Assembly: GCF_964355755.1 (NCBI RefSeq)
Contig: NC_092671.1
Coordinates: 2,398,501-2,462,500 of the forward strand
Origin: Antedon mediterranea
Taxonomy: Eukaryota > Echinodermata > Crinoidea > Comatulida > Antedonidae
DNA: 64,000 nucleotides
Direction of reading: 5' to 3'
Shown here piece after piece: positions 11,501-20,440 of this stretch. Every line of letters starts with the position of its first letter. Positions within the stretch are counted from its first letter, which is position 1. A program made the translations under genes and the position numbers. The notes below the pieces were generated by a model that saw only the letters and a program-made list of their open reading frames with translations, did not search any database and was not told the origin of the DNA.

Positions 11501-14500
11501 AATACAACTACTAATTTTGCAACAGCAATGGAAAAGAAAACACACATTTTTAAAATAAAAAGCACAGCTGTGTAAATTTTACAATAACTGTCAAACACAG
11601 CATAAATCTCATGAGAGTTATTTTTATGAAATAACATGCTTCCTAGGACATATTGAACCTACTAGATAGGTCACCAGAAATAAAATTAACCCAAGTATTT
11701 ACACAATTCATTGCAATAAGATTACATTGAAGTGTTTACTGTATGTAACCATGACATTTCAAAGACGTTAAGGCCAATTTACACAGACTAGCGATAATAA
11801 TAGATATGATAACAATATAGGGTCATTCCTTATGACCATTTACACAATGCGCGGTTTCCGCTTAGGATAGATTCAGATTCTACGTGTGGGACAAGCTACG
11901 CGGTTTTCCGCTTACCGTTTACCGCTCATCTGTGTAAATTGGCTTATAATTCAAATATAATCTTTTTTTTAATCCAAAACCTTCTGTCAATATTTTATAC
12001 CTTATACTTATTCTACACCTAGTTATTCGTTAACAATGTTTTTGTCCATCCGTTTACTTTACATTTTACTTTGTACTTTGTCATTAATCAATCTCTGTCC
12101 ACACTATCAAACTTGTGATGTGCCCATATATGGATGATGATGTCATAACACTATACTATATTTGGGGATATCACTTTTTTTTGGCAAAATATTGAAGACA
12201 GAGCTTTATACATTTGTTTTCTTTGCCAAATACCTTCACGTTCAAAGTTTGGATTTTTAAATACATTTTTCCACTTAAATTCAGATCGAGGAGTTGAGTA
12301 CAATGTATTTTTATTTTTCTGAGTATCAATCATGCAAATAAGAACGCTAATTTTTCTCTGTTCATACCATGGATTAAATAATTAGAAATATTCAATCCAT
12401 GCTTATACACAGTGCATTCAACTCAACTTTTAGAAAAAAAATGTAACTCACGCCCAATTAAATACAGAGTCTTTATCTGCTGGTTCGGCCTGCCTCGGAT
12501 AATCTGACGTATTGGTATCTGGTTCGGCCTGCCTCGTGTAATGACCTATCAGTATCTCACTGTAATCATTCTTTATTACTCTTAGGAAGTTGTAGTACCT
12601 CCAGTAAACCTTGTAATGCCGATACCAACGATTACCGAACTCGATTTGATAGCGGGATTTTGACGGATAGAGCCCGACTGCCAGTAACCAAGTTCCAGGT
12701 TGGAGATACCGGTACATCTTATGAATATGCATTCTTTATAATCGGTCCTCTAAAATGTCGAGGTAATCACAGGCTTTCATAACTTGTTGATTGCCAATAC
12801 CCTTTTTATGTCGCCTCTTGCAAAACTCGTTTTATTTGGTGTTTTCCCCGGTATGTATGGATGTTGAGGATATGACGACGACGACGACAATGATGATGAT
12901 GACGACGACGACGATGATGATATGATGATGACGATGACGACGATGATGTTGATGATGATGACGACAACGACGACGATGATGATGACGACAACGATAACGA
13001 CGACGATGATGATATGATGATGAGGACGACGATGAGGACGACGACGGCGATGATGATGATGACGATGATATGATGATGACGACGACGATGAAGACAGCAA
13101 CGACGATGATGATGACGGCGACGATGATGATGTTGATATTGATGATGATGACGTCGATGACGACGACGATGAAGATGATGATGATGATAATGACGATGAT
13201 TTTTTCCATTGTTGACAGTGCCATAATGTAAATCACACTCATTAAAGCACACATATTATTTTAACTATAGGGGTAGCACCTCCAGCTCTGCATTCGTGCG
13301 CTGAGGTGAAAGCGGCTGGCTTCACAAAGACTGATTCTTATCTTATTGATCCAGACGGTGATGGCGGTGATGATGCTTATTGGGCGTACTGTGATTTGGA
13401 ATTGAGCGAAGACGAAGGTATTGATACTTATTAGCCAAGGCATCATTTTCTCTGGAAACTATGGTAGTACGAGCCTTCTTTAGCCACAAATAACCCTGGT
13501 ACTAACTGAGACCGAGGATTCGAACTACTAGCTGATAAATACAAGTACTACTTACTTAGGCCCTAATGTATAGTATTTTCTCCTTTATGTTAGTCACTAC
13601 TGTAGTATTCCATGATGTACCATATCGAACTTTTGTGGAAGGACCGACGACCCATTTACAGGTATTCACGTATTGGGCATCTGATGCGCAGATGATGGCA
13701 CTCACAGCAGAATCAAATGCCTGTCAGCAGTATTTTAACGTAAGTCATTATTCATGTTATGTAGCAAATAGCGAGCTTTCGAAAGAGGTGACGTCGGAAC
13801 TACCACTGAGCGCGTGCAATTTACAGTGCGCTTGCGGATACAAACAATTCCACGGACCGTTGAACAGGCTGAGTCGCCTGCCTCCCCCCACCCCCTCTCT
13901 CTATCGTTGATTGGTTAATTTACTGTTATACCGTTATATCACTCAAATATAGGCCTACTTTTTTCACTTGATAATTTTCATTAAATCTTTAGTATAATAT
14001 TGTTGTTTGATTGTACAGATTGATGTTAAAGAAGCGCACTTTGGAGGTAGTTATTGGCTGTCAATCACAGGTGTGCAAATGAAGAACTGGGGATTGGCAC
14101 CTGGCACTGTAGAAGGCTGTCCCTGCTCGCTAACGGGTGAGTAATAAGTGATTTGAGTTGACAAGCGATAGTTCGTATGATTCATCACGTAGTGATTGTC
14201 AACATTATTTTGAGCTTACGCTGCGCTGCAATGCAAATTATATTTTATATCTCAATAATATCCATTTCCTAACTGACAAGTTTTTTTTCGATACCAGAGC
14301 TCAAGTATACATATGATACGCCATATGTACCAAAATATTTTTTATCTTTTACATCTACAACCTAGCAGTGATATTGCTCCTCACAACAGGGCCAACAGAA
14401 AAAGTCACTGAACTGCGGCGGCGCGTAAGGGGATGACTATAAGTTAATATGCTTTTCATAGACAAATTAATGACTAATAACCATATTTTCGAAAACAAGA

Positions 14501-16269
14501 GTTGTGAAAACATAACCTAGCTAGTTCCACGTTAATGCTCAATGCCACACACCTTTAAGCTTGGTTCCCACTAGAAGAAAAATTCCGACGCTACGCAACG
14601 TAAACAAATAATCTTCTTAAGCGTGGTTCCCACTAGAGATGCAACGCAAGAAGGACGTACGCGCAACGCAAGCGAGTTGACCAATGACAAGCCACCGTTC
14701 GAATAATCCATCACTTGTGATTGGTCAAATCACTTACGTTGCGTTACGTCATTGCGTTGCGTCTCTAGTGGGAACCACGCTTTAACGATCTTCCCCTTAC
14801 GAGAAGTGGAATCATCACTATTGTGACGTAGGTAAAGCCAAAGCAGAAATCAGTGTTCAATATTCGTCTACGTCATCAAGCCTATATTACGTTTCGGTAA
14901 TTGTTTGCATTTACGTCCTTCCATGAGTCTTAGTGATGAAAATGTTGACCAGAAAAAACGTTTTAACTAAATTCCGTATTTCAAGATTCGTGCTACAATG
15001 GCGAACTTTGCAACGGATATGCAAATGATGGAAGTTGGCGGGAAGACAGGGGCGACATCATTGACAAAGAAGAGATGCCAATTAAAGAACTCAAAATAGC
15101 GGACGTAGACAGCTCTTCTGAATCAGCGTACTTCAGAATTGGCCCTCTCATATGTCAAGGTATGAAATATCTAAATTATATTATACATGAACCCCTATTA
15201 TGTGGACAACTTCGGAACCCAACAAAGTTTCCTTTAATATAGAGTGTCCCCCTTGATAGGCGGCTTGGCTGTAATGTAATGTTATTCGTTCAAAATGATT
15301 GTAACAATGATAACCTATCACTTAGAGGCCTAGTATTACTCTGTCTCTGTTTTCCAGGTTCCATACATGCACATAGAACAGTTCGCCGTGCCACCGCGTG
15401 TTACAAAGTAATAACTGCAGAAACTACGTGGCAAGAGGCAGCGAACGCGTGTAAACGAATCAACGCTTATCTAGCAACTATTGACGATGATGATGAACGC
15501 GTTTATCTGACTAAGTTGACGCACGCTCTCGTTGGACCACTGTCAACGCTGTGGTCTGCTGCAGAATGCACCCCAATCGACTCTGCAGACAGTGATAGCT
15601 GTGATGCCCAATATGGTTATATTTGTGAAAGTAAACGTAAGTTTAAAGTGAAATAATTAATATGCTCACAGCCCTGCTGACATACATTATGTTTTGTTTA
15701 GATGAATATTTATCAATAAATGGATAAATCAGTTAAGCAATAATAATTGTAGTTCAGTTTAGTGGCTCTTTTGAATTACGTCATATCCAACTGAAATCGA
15801 CCAAAATTGGTCCAACAACTTGACAAAATTGAAAACAACCTTTAAGCGTAGTAGCCTATGCTTACATCAGATCCTGGGTTGCGCCGTAATGTACTATGAC
15901 GTCATAAGTCTATAGATCTTAGTTTGCTCTGTAATTTACTATGACGTAATAAGTCTATAGGTCATAGGTTGCTTCGTAGTTTACTATTCATTCTTGTTTT
16001 TTCAAGTGTCTGAAATCAAATCCTACAAAAACGCCGGGATGAACAAATCGCCACTTGGAAGCTCGCTGCTGTCGTCTAGGAAAGCCGTGAGTTCTGGTGT
16101 TTGTAGCTTGTATTGTGAAGACACTGCCAACTGCAACTCCTTCTCGTACAACGCAGACACGCATGATTGCAAGATGAGCAGTGAGACCACCGACTCGAGT
16201 GCCGTTTCGGAGGACGGTTATGAACTTTTCACATTAAAGAGTACATATCAAAGTTGTGCAATGCTTTAG
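5565..16269 (+). CDS. Secreted protein: two fibrinogen-like modules, C-type-lectin-like domain, PAN/apple domain
   Basis: Eleven exons: 5565-5631, 6917-7051, 7445-7599, 11146-11281, 12586-12762, 13271-13417, 13606-13739, 14019-14136, 14986-15159, 15358-15636 and 16007-16269. Together they give 594 codons plus stop. Exon 1 encodes a hydrophobic signal peptide (core MILIWSLLLSAG). Exons 2-5 and 6-9 each encode one fibrinogen-like module of the contactin-associated-protein type: SCAE with an IDP and a Cys-Asp pair, then AWWVSRDG and TWGGGK, then GILTDRARLPV and IIGPLKC. The second copy has SYLIDPDGD, SYWLSITG, GDIIDKEEMPI and RIGPLICQ. Exon 10 is a C-type-lectin-like domain with conserved cysteines but no visible EPN/QPD or WND sugar-binding motifs. 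Exon 11 is a PAN/apple domain. Both fibrinogen modules have the same intron phases. No membrane segment follows the signal peptide, so secretion is expected, and a role in recognition or adhesion is inferred. Intron 3 holds a LINE. Confidence 0.85.
5927..6264. mobile_element. MITE-C, about 340 bp, with terminal inverted repeats of about 50 bp
   Basis: The left end AAGCTGCTTCCACAT and the right-end complement AAGCTGCTTTCACAT continue as imperfect inverted repeats through a GAGAAAAAT block. Both ends abut TTTAA. It lies in intron 1 of the fibrinogen-like/lectin gene, next to three MITE-B copies. Confidence 0.75.
6338..6449. mobile_element. MITE-B, degenerate short copy
   Basis: Begins TAGCTTGGTTCCC and contains TTTGACCAATCA facing TGATTGGTCAAATTAC, so the halves are inverted repeats. 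The right terminus lacks the usual GTGGGAACCACGCTT end and runs directly into the next copy. Confidence 0.55.
6452..6631. mobile_element. MITE-B copy, about 180 bp
   Basis: Terminal inverted repeats AGCTTGGTTCCCACTAG and CTAGTGGGAACCACGCTT are flanked by TA on both sides. Interior arms carry the CGTAACGCAAGGACGTAAAC and CCAATGACAAGCG motifs in inverted orientation. Confidence 0.8.
6657..6832. mobile_element. MITE-B copy, about 176 bp
   Basis: Ends AGCTTGGTTCCCACTAGCG and CTAGTGGGAACCACGCTT with TA on both sides. The interior differs from the neighbouring copy. It lies about 80 bp before exon 2 of the fibrinogen-like/lectin gene. Confidence 0.8.
7740..10957 (+). mobile_element. CR1/L2-like non-LTR retrotransposon, inactive
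   Basis: It sits in sense orientation in intron 3 of the fibrinogen-like/lectin gene. The 5' boundary is uncertain. The 3' end shows a stem-loop (CTTTGAGTG at about 10831 pairing with CACTCAAAG at about 10900-10908) followed by an AAATT microsatellite tail at about 10933-10953. Such tails instead of poly(A) are typical of the CR1/L2 group. No target-site duplication was resolved. Confidence 0.85.
7797..10771 (+). pseudogene. LINE polyprotein: 2A-like motif, PHD-type finger, AP endonuclease, reverse transcriptase (broken)
   Basis: The N-terminus has a hydrophobic stretch (IFIVLISLAF) and a 2A-like motif DIHPNPGP at residues 89-96 (8061-8084). A C4HC3 PHD-type finger follows at residues about 121-174. 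The AP-endonuclease domain shows NARSL, TESWLD, GDFNINW and SDHCM. The reverse transcriptase shows GKAPGPD, NYRPVALTS, HGFNPGKS, DYSRAFDSISH, GVPQGSVLGPL and the catalytic QYADD. Breaks: a frameshift near 8775-8800, an in-frame TGA at 9398-9400, a TAG at 10472-10474 just after YADD, and loss of most sequence between there and a C-terminal remnant (RLWNALPVNI) at about 10560-10771. This copy cannot encode a working enzyme. Confidence 0.9.
11771..11945. mobile_element. MITE-D, about 175 bp
   Basis: Inverted termini AGGCCAATTTACACAGA and its near complement TCTGTGTAAATTGGCTT are flanked by TA. Interior arms carry GCGGTTTTCCGC-like inverted motifs. It lies in intron 4 of the fibrinogen-like/lectin gene. 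Confidence 0.75.
12092..12186. mobile_element. MITE-A copy 2, partial
   Basis: The left arm CTGTCCACACTATCAAACT and the core CCATATATGG with a following ATGATGTCAT are present. The right terminal arm is missing. Confidence 0.7.
12868..13200. repeat. GAC/GAT trinucleotide repeat, about 330 bp
   Basis: An imperfect (GAY)n tract in intron 5 of the fibrinogen-like/lectin gene. The long histidine/arginine- or serine-rich reading frames on its minus strand are by-products of the repeat. Confidence 0.95.
14558..14782. mobile_element. MITE-B copy with an extra left end
   Basis: A complete MITE-B runs 14620-14782 (AGCGTGGTTCCCACTAG to CTAGTGGGAACCACGCTT, with TA at both sides). A truncated second left end (AGCTTGGTTCCCACTAG) at 14558-14617 precedes it, so one element is nested in or abuts another. 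It is in intron 8 of the fibrinogen-like/lectin gene. Confidence 0.75.
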
Positions 16270-16629
16270 GTATTATTTGTGTACGTAGGCCATATTGGTG
16301 TCCTTCTAAAAAATATATATTTTAATGTCACATAGTAGTTAATCACCTTGACCAAAAGTGGATCAAAAAAAAAAATTATTTACCTGGAAAAACTGTAATT
16401 TAAAGCAACAAATAGTCAAATTGGCTATCAATATGTTTTTGGTTGAATTTAACCGTTTATTTTGTCTTATTATAATGAAAATATTATTTTGGGGTTTTTT
16501 TTCAACGGAAGGGATTAACTTTATTGCAATTATTTGACGCAAAACTCCTTGTTTGTAAAATGAAGTACCACTATTATTATTTATTATTATTTTATTATTA
16601 GTATTAGAAAATGCATATTCCAATATATT
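16270..16629. other. 3' flank of the fibrinogen-like/lectin gene
   Basis: Follows the TAG at 16267-16269. No clear AATAAA was seen close to the stop. Contains one copy of dispersed repeat R1 (listed separately). Confidence 0.4.
16321..16532. repeat. Dispersed repeat R1, copy 1
   Basis: Shares an ordered series of blocks with 52437-52650 and 61094-61280: TTAATGTCACAT, then TTGGATC or GTGGATC, then TTTACCTG-AAAAACTG, then TTTTTGGTTGA, then GATTAACTT. No inverted termini or coding frame were seen, so the repeat class is unknown. Confidence 0.65.
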
Positions 16630-16789
16630 AGGCTCTGTCTACACTATCAAACTTTATGTGACAAAAAATGTAATGTGCCCATATATGGACATGATGATGT
16701 CATATCACTTCCATATTTAAGCATCACTACCATACTTGGGCACATCACCCTTTGTTTGTTAAACTAGTTTGATAGTGTAGACATAGCTT
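16630..16789. mobile_element. MITE-A copy 3
   Basis: Termini GCTCTGTCTACACTATC and GATAGTGTAGACATAGC, core CCATATATGG, ATGATGTCAT and a degraded CCATATTTAA. Confidence 0.85.
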
Positions 16790-18061
16790 GAGAAGCTAGT
16801 GATGTTAAATATTAAATATCAGTAGTTACTTTCGTTTCCATTGCATATCATTTATCGACCATCGATTATTACACCAATCATTAAGCTAACGTATTAAAGT
16901 CATTCATATAAAGAGAATCAATATTCACAATATTACAGGCTATTATTTGTTGCTGTTTTGTTTTTTCACCATCGACACAATAACTAGTAGAGAACATGCT
17001 AAAAAGAACTTAAGAAAAAAAACAATGCAACAAAATGTTGGTGGAATTGTGTGTAGGCCTAAAATTACAGAAAAAAATGTTTTTTTTCAAGTTAAAATGT
17101 CCATATCTTCTTTAACTACTTGGTCTATTGGTACCACTAAAATACTCAAATAAATATTATCATTTTATTTGCCCTAATTGAAACAGTACATTTTGACCAA
17201 ATAACATTTAAAAAATTTTACCTGGATATGATATATCATTTCTGAAACTTACAGTTAATTCTATAGGATTTCGCAATCATTATATTCATCGTTAGACGTA
17301 TGCGCATGCGTAATTATATTCATAATGTTTAGGTTTCGTAATGAACTACTGACCAATCAGAAACAACAACATCCCACCGGGGAGCACATCACACGTCAAG
17401 ACGTACCCAAACATGACATGGAGAAGACAAAAATTTAAAGAAAATTGTAAGTTTTTTAATTATAACATTTTAACTATACACGTAAAAAAGGATTAAACTT
17501 TTATCATCGGATTCCATCCAATGAATCATCTAACTTAGGAAGGCCTAGTGATAACTAGGCTAGTCCCAGCCTCCAAAGGCTGAAATACCATAAACAAGCG
17601 ACTGTATTGTATGTAGGCCTATCGTTTGTTAGGCTGGCCAGCATCCAACTTAATATTTCATTATTAACACAACTGAAAAGGCATTCTTGTAGTGATCGAC
17701 ATTAATTATTCATCCATAACTATAAATGATATATAAATCATTTTAAAGTAGATGACACAATAATTATATAATCTTTTGAAAAATAAAAAGCATGGCTATG
17801 AATGATGTGAATCATACGGTACTCGCGGGCTAGACAGGCCTGCCAAAAAGCAAGCTCGCCATACTACAATCGTAAGTCCATGCATGTGTCAGTGATTAAT
17901 TATTTGAATGAACTTGTACGTGGGCAATCATTCAGGCCTAAGGAGACTTAATAAGCTTAATAGAAAAAAAACAAAAAGTTCAACATTTCGACTATATTGA
18001 AAGTAAATTTTAAAAATATATATACTAATATATCGAAAAAAATAAATTAAAAATAAATATG
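16790..18061. other. Intergenic, no gene seen
   Basis: AT-rich with scattered AGGCCTA motifs. No exon, RNA gene or clear repeat was recognised. Confidence 0.4.
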
Positions 18062-18147
18062 TCCTTCGAGCCGGATTTGAACCAGCGACCTAAGGATTAC
18101 TATTGAAACTCTACAGTCCTCCGCTCTACCAACTGAGCTATCGAAGG
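18062..18147 (-). tRNA. tRNA-Tyr (anticodon GTA) with a 13-nt intron
   Basis: Read on the minus strand, the acceptor stem pairs CCTTCGA with TCGAAGG. The D-arm region has TAGCTCAGTTGGTAGAGC (A box) and the T arm has GGTTCAAATCC (B box). The anticodon loop is CTGTAG followed by a 13-nt intron (AGTTTCAATAGTA) and then ATCCTTAG, at the canonical position after base 37. The mature length is 73 nt plus CCA. Eukaryotic nuclear tRNA-Tyr genes typically carry an intron here. The arms look intact, so the gene is probably functional. Confidence 0.95.
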
Positions 18148-19068
18148 CACACAGTGACCAATCGCAAATAATACGACTATAGAAGTATAGGTTCAACCAT
18201 TATTTGTAGGGTAGTTACTTGTACATGTTTACGATAATTAAGATTTTGAAATTAATGTATAGTTTTTAAAATACCAAATTTAGATTAAAATGATTTATTT
18301 AGTTGGTTTAGTATAGTAAAATAGACAGCAGATTCCCAAATATGTTCTTGAACTTGCTGAAGTTACATCTATATTCACCACCGTAACAGAGTCGCCGACG
18401 CCAATTGCTGAAGTGGTCATGTGAGATCGATAAAAGCCTGACACAAGAGTGCGCTTTTCAAAACTTGTTCCCGGCCATTTATGTGTTTTTACAGTCACTA
18501 GTATTATAAAGAAACTAGAACATTTTATAATTAATATGATTAATTATTAACCGTTTTTGTCAGCGAGTGCGTTGCAGCGACTTAATACCTCACGACCTGA
18601 AATAAACGCTAGTTGCCTAACATGCATTGTTGATAGAACTGGTAAGCATTAATTCGGGAGTAAGTTTTATTGTCAGCAGGTAAACGTAAGTACGTACTGT
18701 ATACTGTATTCACCAAACACCGTTTCGTTGTTAGAAGTCTAGTAGTATTTATGATTTATTTATGATTATAATAATTGTAACATTTTGTTAACAAAGATGT
18801 TATTCATATTAATTTAAGCATGGACGACCTATAACATAGGTATGGTTTAAGTATAGAGGAATACGTCAAATATAGTGTAGGCTACATAAAATAATATATT
18901 TATATTTATATAGATAAATTAAATTCTTTTAGAAATAAGTTTATATGAGTTTGTAAATTTTGAAATTACGACATATTATTCCTAGACTGAATCACAGTCC
19001 GCTTTTATTATCTTATTAATTCATTTTAGAATATTTCCAATCAAGCAATTATGCTCTGAAATGTTTCC
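18148..19068. other. Spacer between tRNA-Tyr and an unrecognised ORF
   Basis: AT-rich. A TTTTAG at about 19025-19030 could be a splice acceptor for the downstream ORF, and a GGTAAG at about 18641 could be a donor of an upstream non-coding exon. Both are weak. Confidence 0.3.
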
Positions 19069-19836
19069 ATGGCAACTAACTTTTTGATTGAGATCAACCT
19101 TTTTATTGAGGAATATTGTTATCTAATCAAAACATGCAAAGAATATGATGAGTTACTTTTATTTGAATTTCATGAACGAATTTGCTCGGCAGACGGATTT
19201 CCAAGGAGAAATTGGAATAAGTTCCAGCTACCTATGGTAATTTACACTTTGTTTGAAGATGTAGAAGAGTTTGATAAGTTAAACGAAATTGAACGCATCG
19301 ATTTGGTTGAATTTGAAAGGCTGGAAAGTTATTACGAGGATGTGATTGGACCAGAAGATGACGACCAGTGGATTGTAGATGATGATTGGTTCTTCCAAGC
19401 AGGCGATCAGAGTATTGAAAACGACGGGTTTCATAGTTTCGAACGCATGAAGTATTGCGTCTGGGAGATGACGACCATCAAACGACCAGCGTTATGCGTG
19501 TTTGTTTATTTCATTGGAGACTTCTGTGATTTTCAAGGAATTATCACCTCAAAGATGAAAGCATGGGGTTGGAAAAAATCTAATATTTTGAAACTAAATG
19601 GAAATTTAAAACCGTGCCTCCATATTGTCGTTCAGTCTTTGAGAAATCTGTGTTATGTAAATATTGAAGCGGATTTTGAGATGAAGCGATGGCTGGGGAT
19701 AAAGTGTCTAAAGAGATCATTTAGAGGATTACATAACACGGCTACTAAATCTGGAGTTCGAATGACTATTCACATTGTCGGCATGATTTGTCAGCTAGTG
19801 TCGTTAGTCGATGCTAAAAGAAATTCAAATTATTGA
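19069..19836 (+). CDS. Unrecognised protein, 255 codons, single exon
   Basis: An uninterrupted frame from ATG (context CCATGG) to TGA that I do not recognise. The N-terminal half is acidic, with DVEEFDKLNEIERIDLVEFE and a D/E/W-rich stretch around residues 95-110 (EDDDQWIVDDDWF). The C-terminal half is basic and hydrophobic (KMKAWGWKKS, HIVVQSLRNL, KRWLGIKCLKRSFRG). No signal peptide, transmembrane segment, zinc finger or catalytic motif was seen. The length is far above chance for AT-rich DNA and the composition is not repeat-like, so a real gene or a lineage-specific intronless exon is likely. A helical adaptor fold is possible but not shown. Two short ATGs lie just upstream (19051 and 19061). 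Confidence 0.6.
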   Translation: MATNFLIEINLFIEEYCYLIKTCKEYDELLLFEFHERICSADGFPRRNWNKFQLPMVIYTLFEDVEEFDKLNEIERIDLVEFERLESYYEDVIGPEDDDQWIVDDDWFFQAGDQSIENDGFHSFERMKYCVWEMTTIKRPALCVFVYFIGDFCDFQGIITSKMKAWGWKKSNILKLNGNLKPCLHIVVQSLRNLCYVNIEADFEMKRWLGIKCLKRSFRGLHNTATKSGVRMTIHIVGMICQLVSLVDAKRNSNY

Positions 19837-20440
19837 AACAACATTGCGTAATATATCGTGTTTACATAATTCGTAAATAATTGAATGTATAAGTGTGTCA
19901 AATGACACTCGAAAACTTGCATGTGTATACGTCACAAAAATATTTAATACCCTTATATTTTATATATTTATTCATAATTGATGATAAACATTGAAACATC
20001 TGAATATTTACGTTTCAATAAGTATGTGTATATTTCTTTAAAATTAACATTTTTAAGCTACAGGTAATACGAAAATACAGTTTTAACTTGAAAAGCTTTG
20101 AGTTTGAGACTATCATTTTTAAAAACGTAGGCGCATATAAAAGAAGTTATTACATTAATTTAGGCTAACAGTTTTCCCTGTAGGCAATCTTTGAGAGGTA
20201 TATGGGCAACTATAGTATTCGGTATTATGATGAACTCGCCACAACCTCGTTTTAACGCTTAAATCATGTCAAAAAATGATTGTTTATAAAATGTTAATAA
20301 CACATTTACAAAAGAAAAACACAATTCAACACGTAGGCAAGAATAATCACATTACTGTACTTCAATTAAGTATCGAAGAACCTGGCAGACATCCAATCAA
20401 AATCATGCGCGCCAAAACGACACGCAACAACGTGACGAAT
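19837..20440. other. Convergent intergenic spacer
   Basis: Lies between the end of the 19069-19836 ORF and the end of the minus-strand gene at 20441. No feature was recognised. Confidence 0.4.

Noticed and set aside
12448-12732. 94-codon minus-strand frame
   Set aside because: It overlaps the plus-strand exon 12586-12762, whose product clearly matches the fibrinogen-like module.
12777-13254. Three long His/Arg/Ser-rich minus-strand frames
   Set aside because: They are by-products of the GAC/GAT trinucleotide repeat, open in all frames, and lie in an intron of a well-supported gene.
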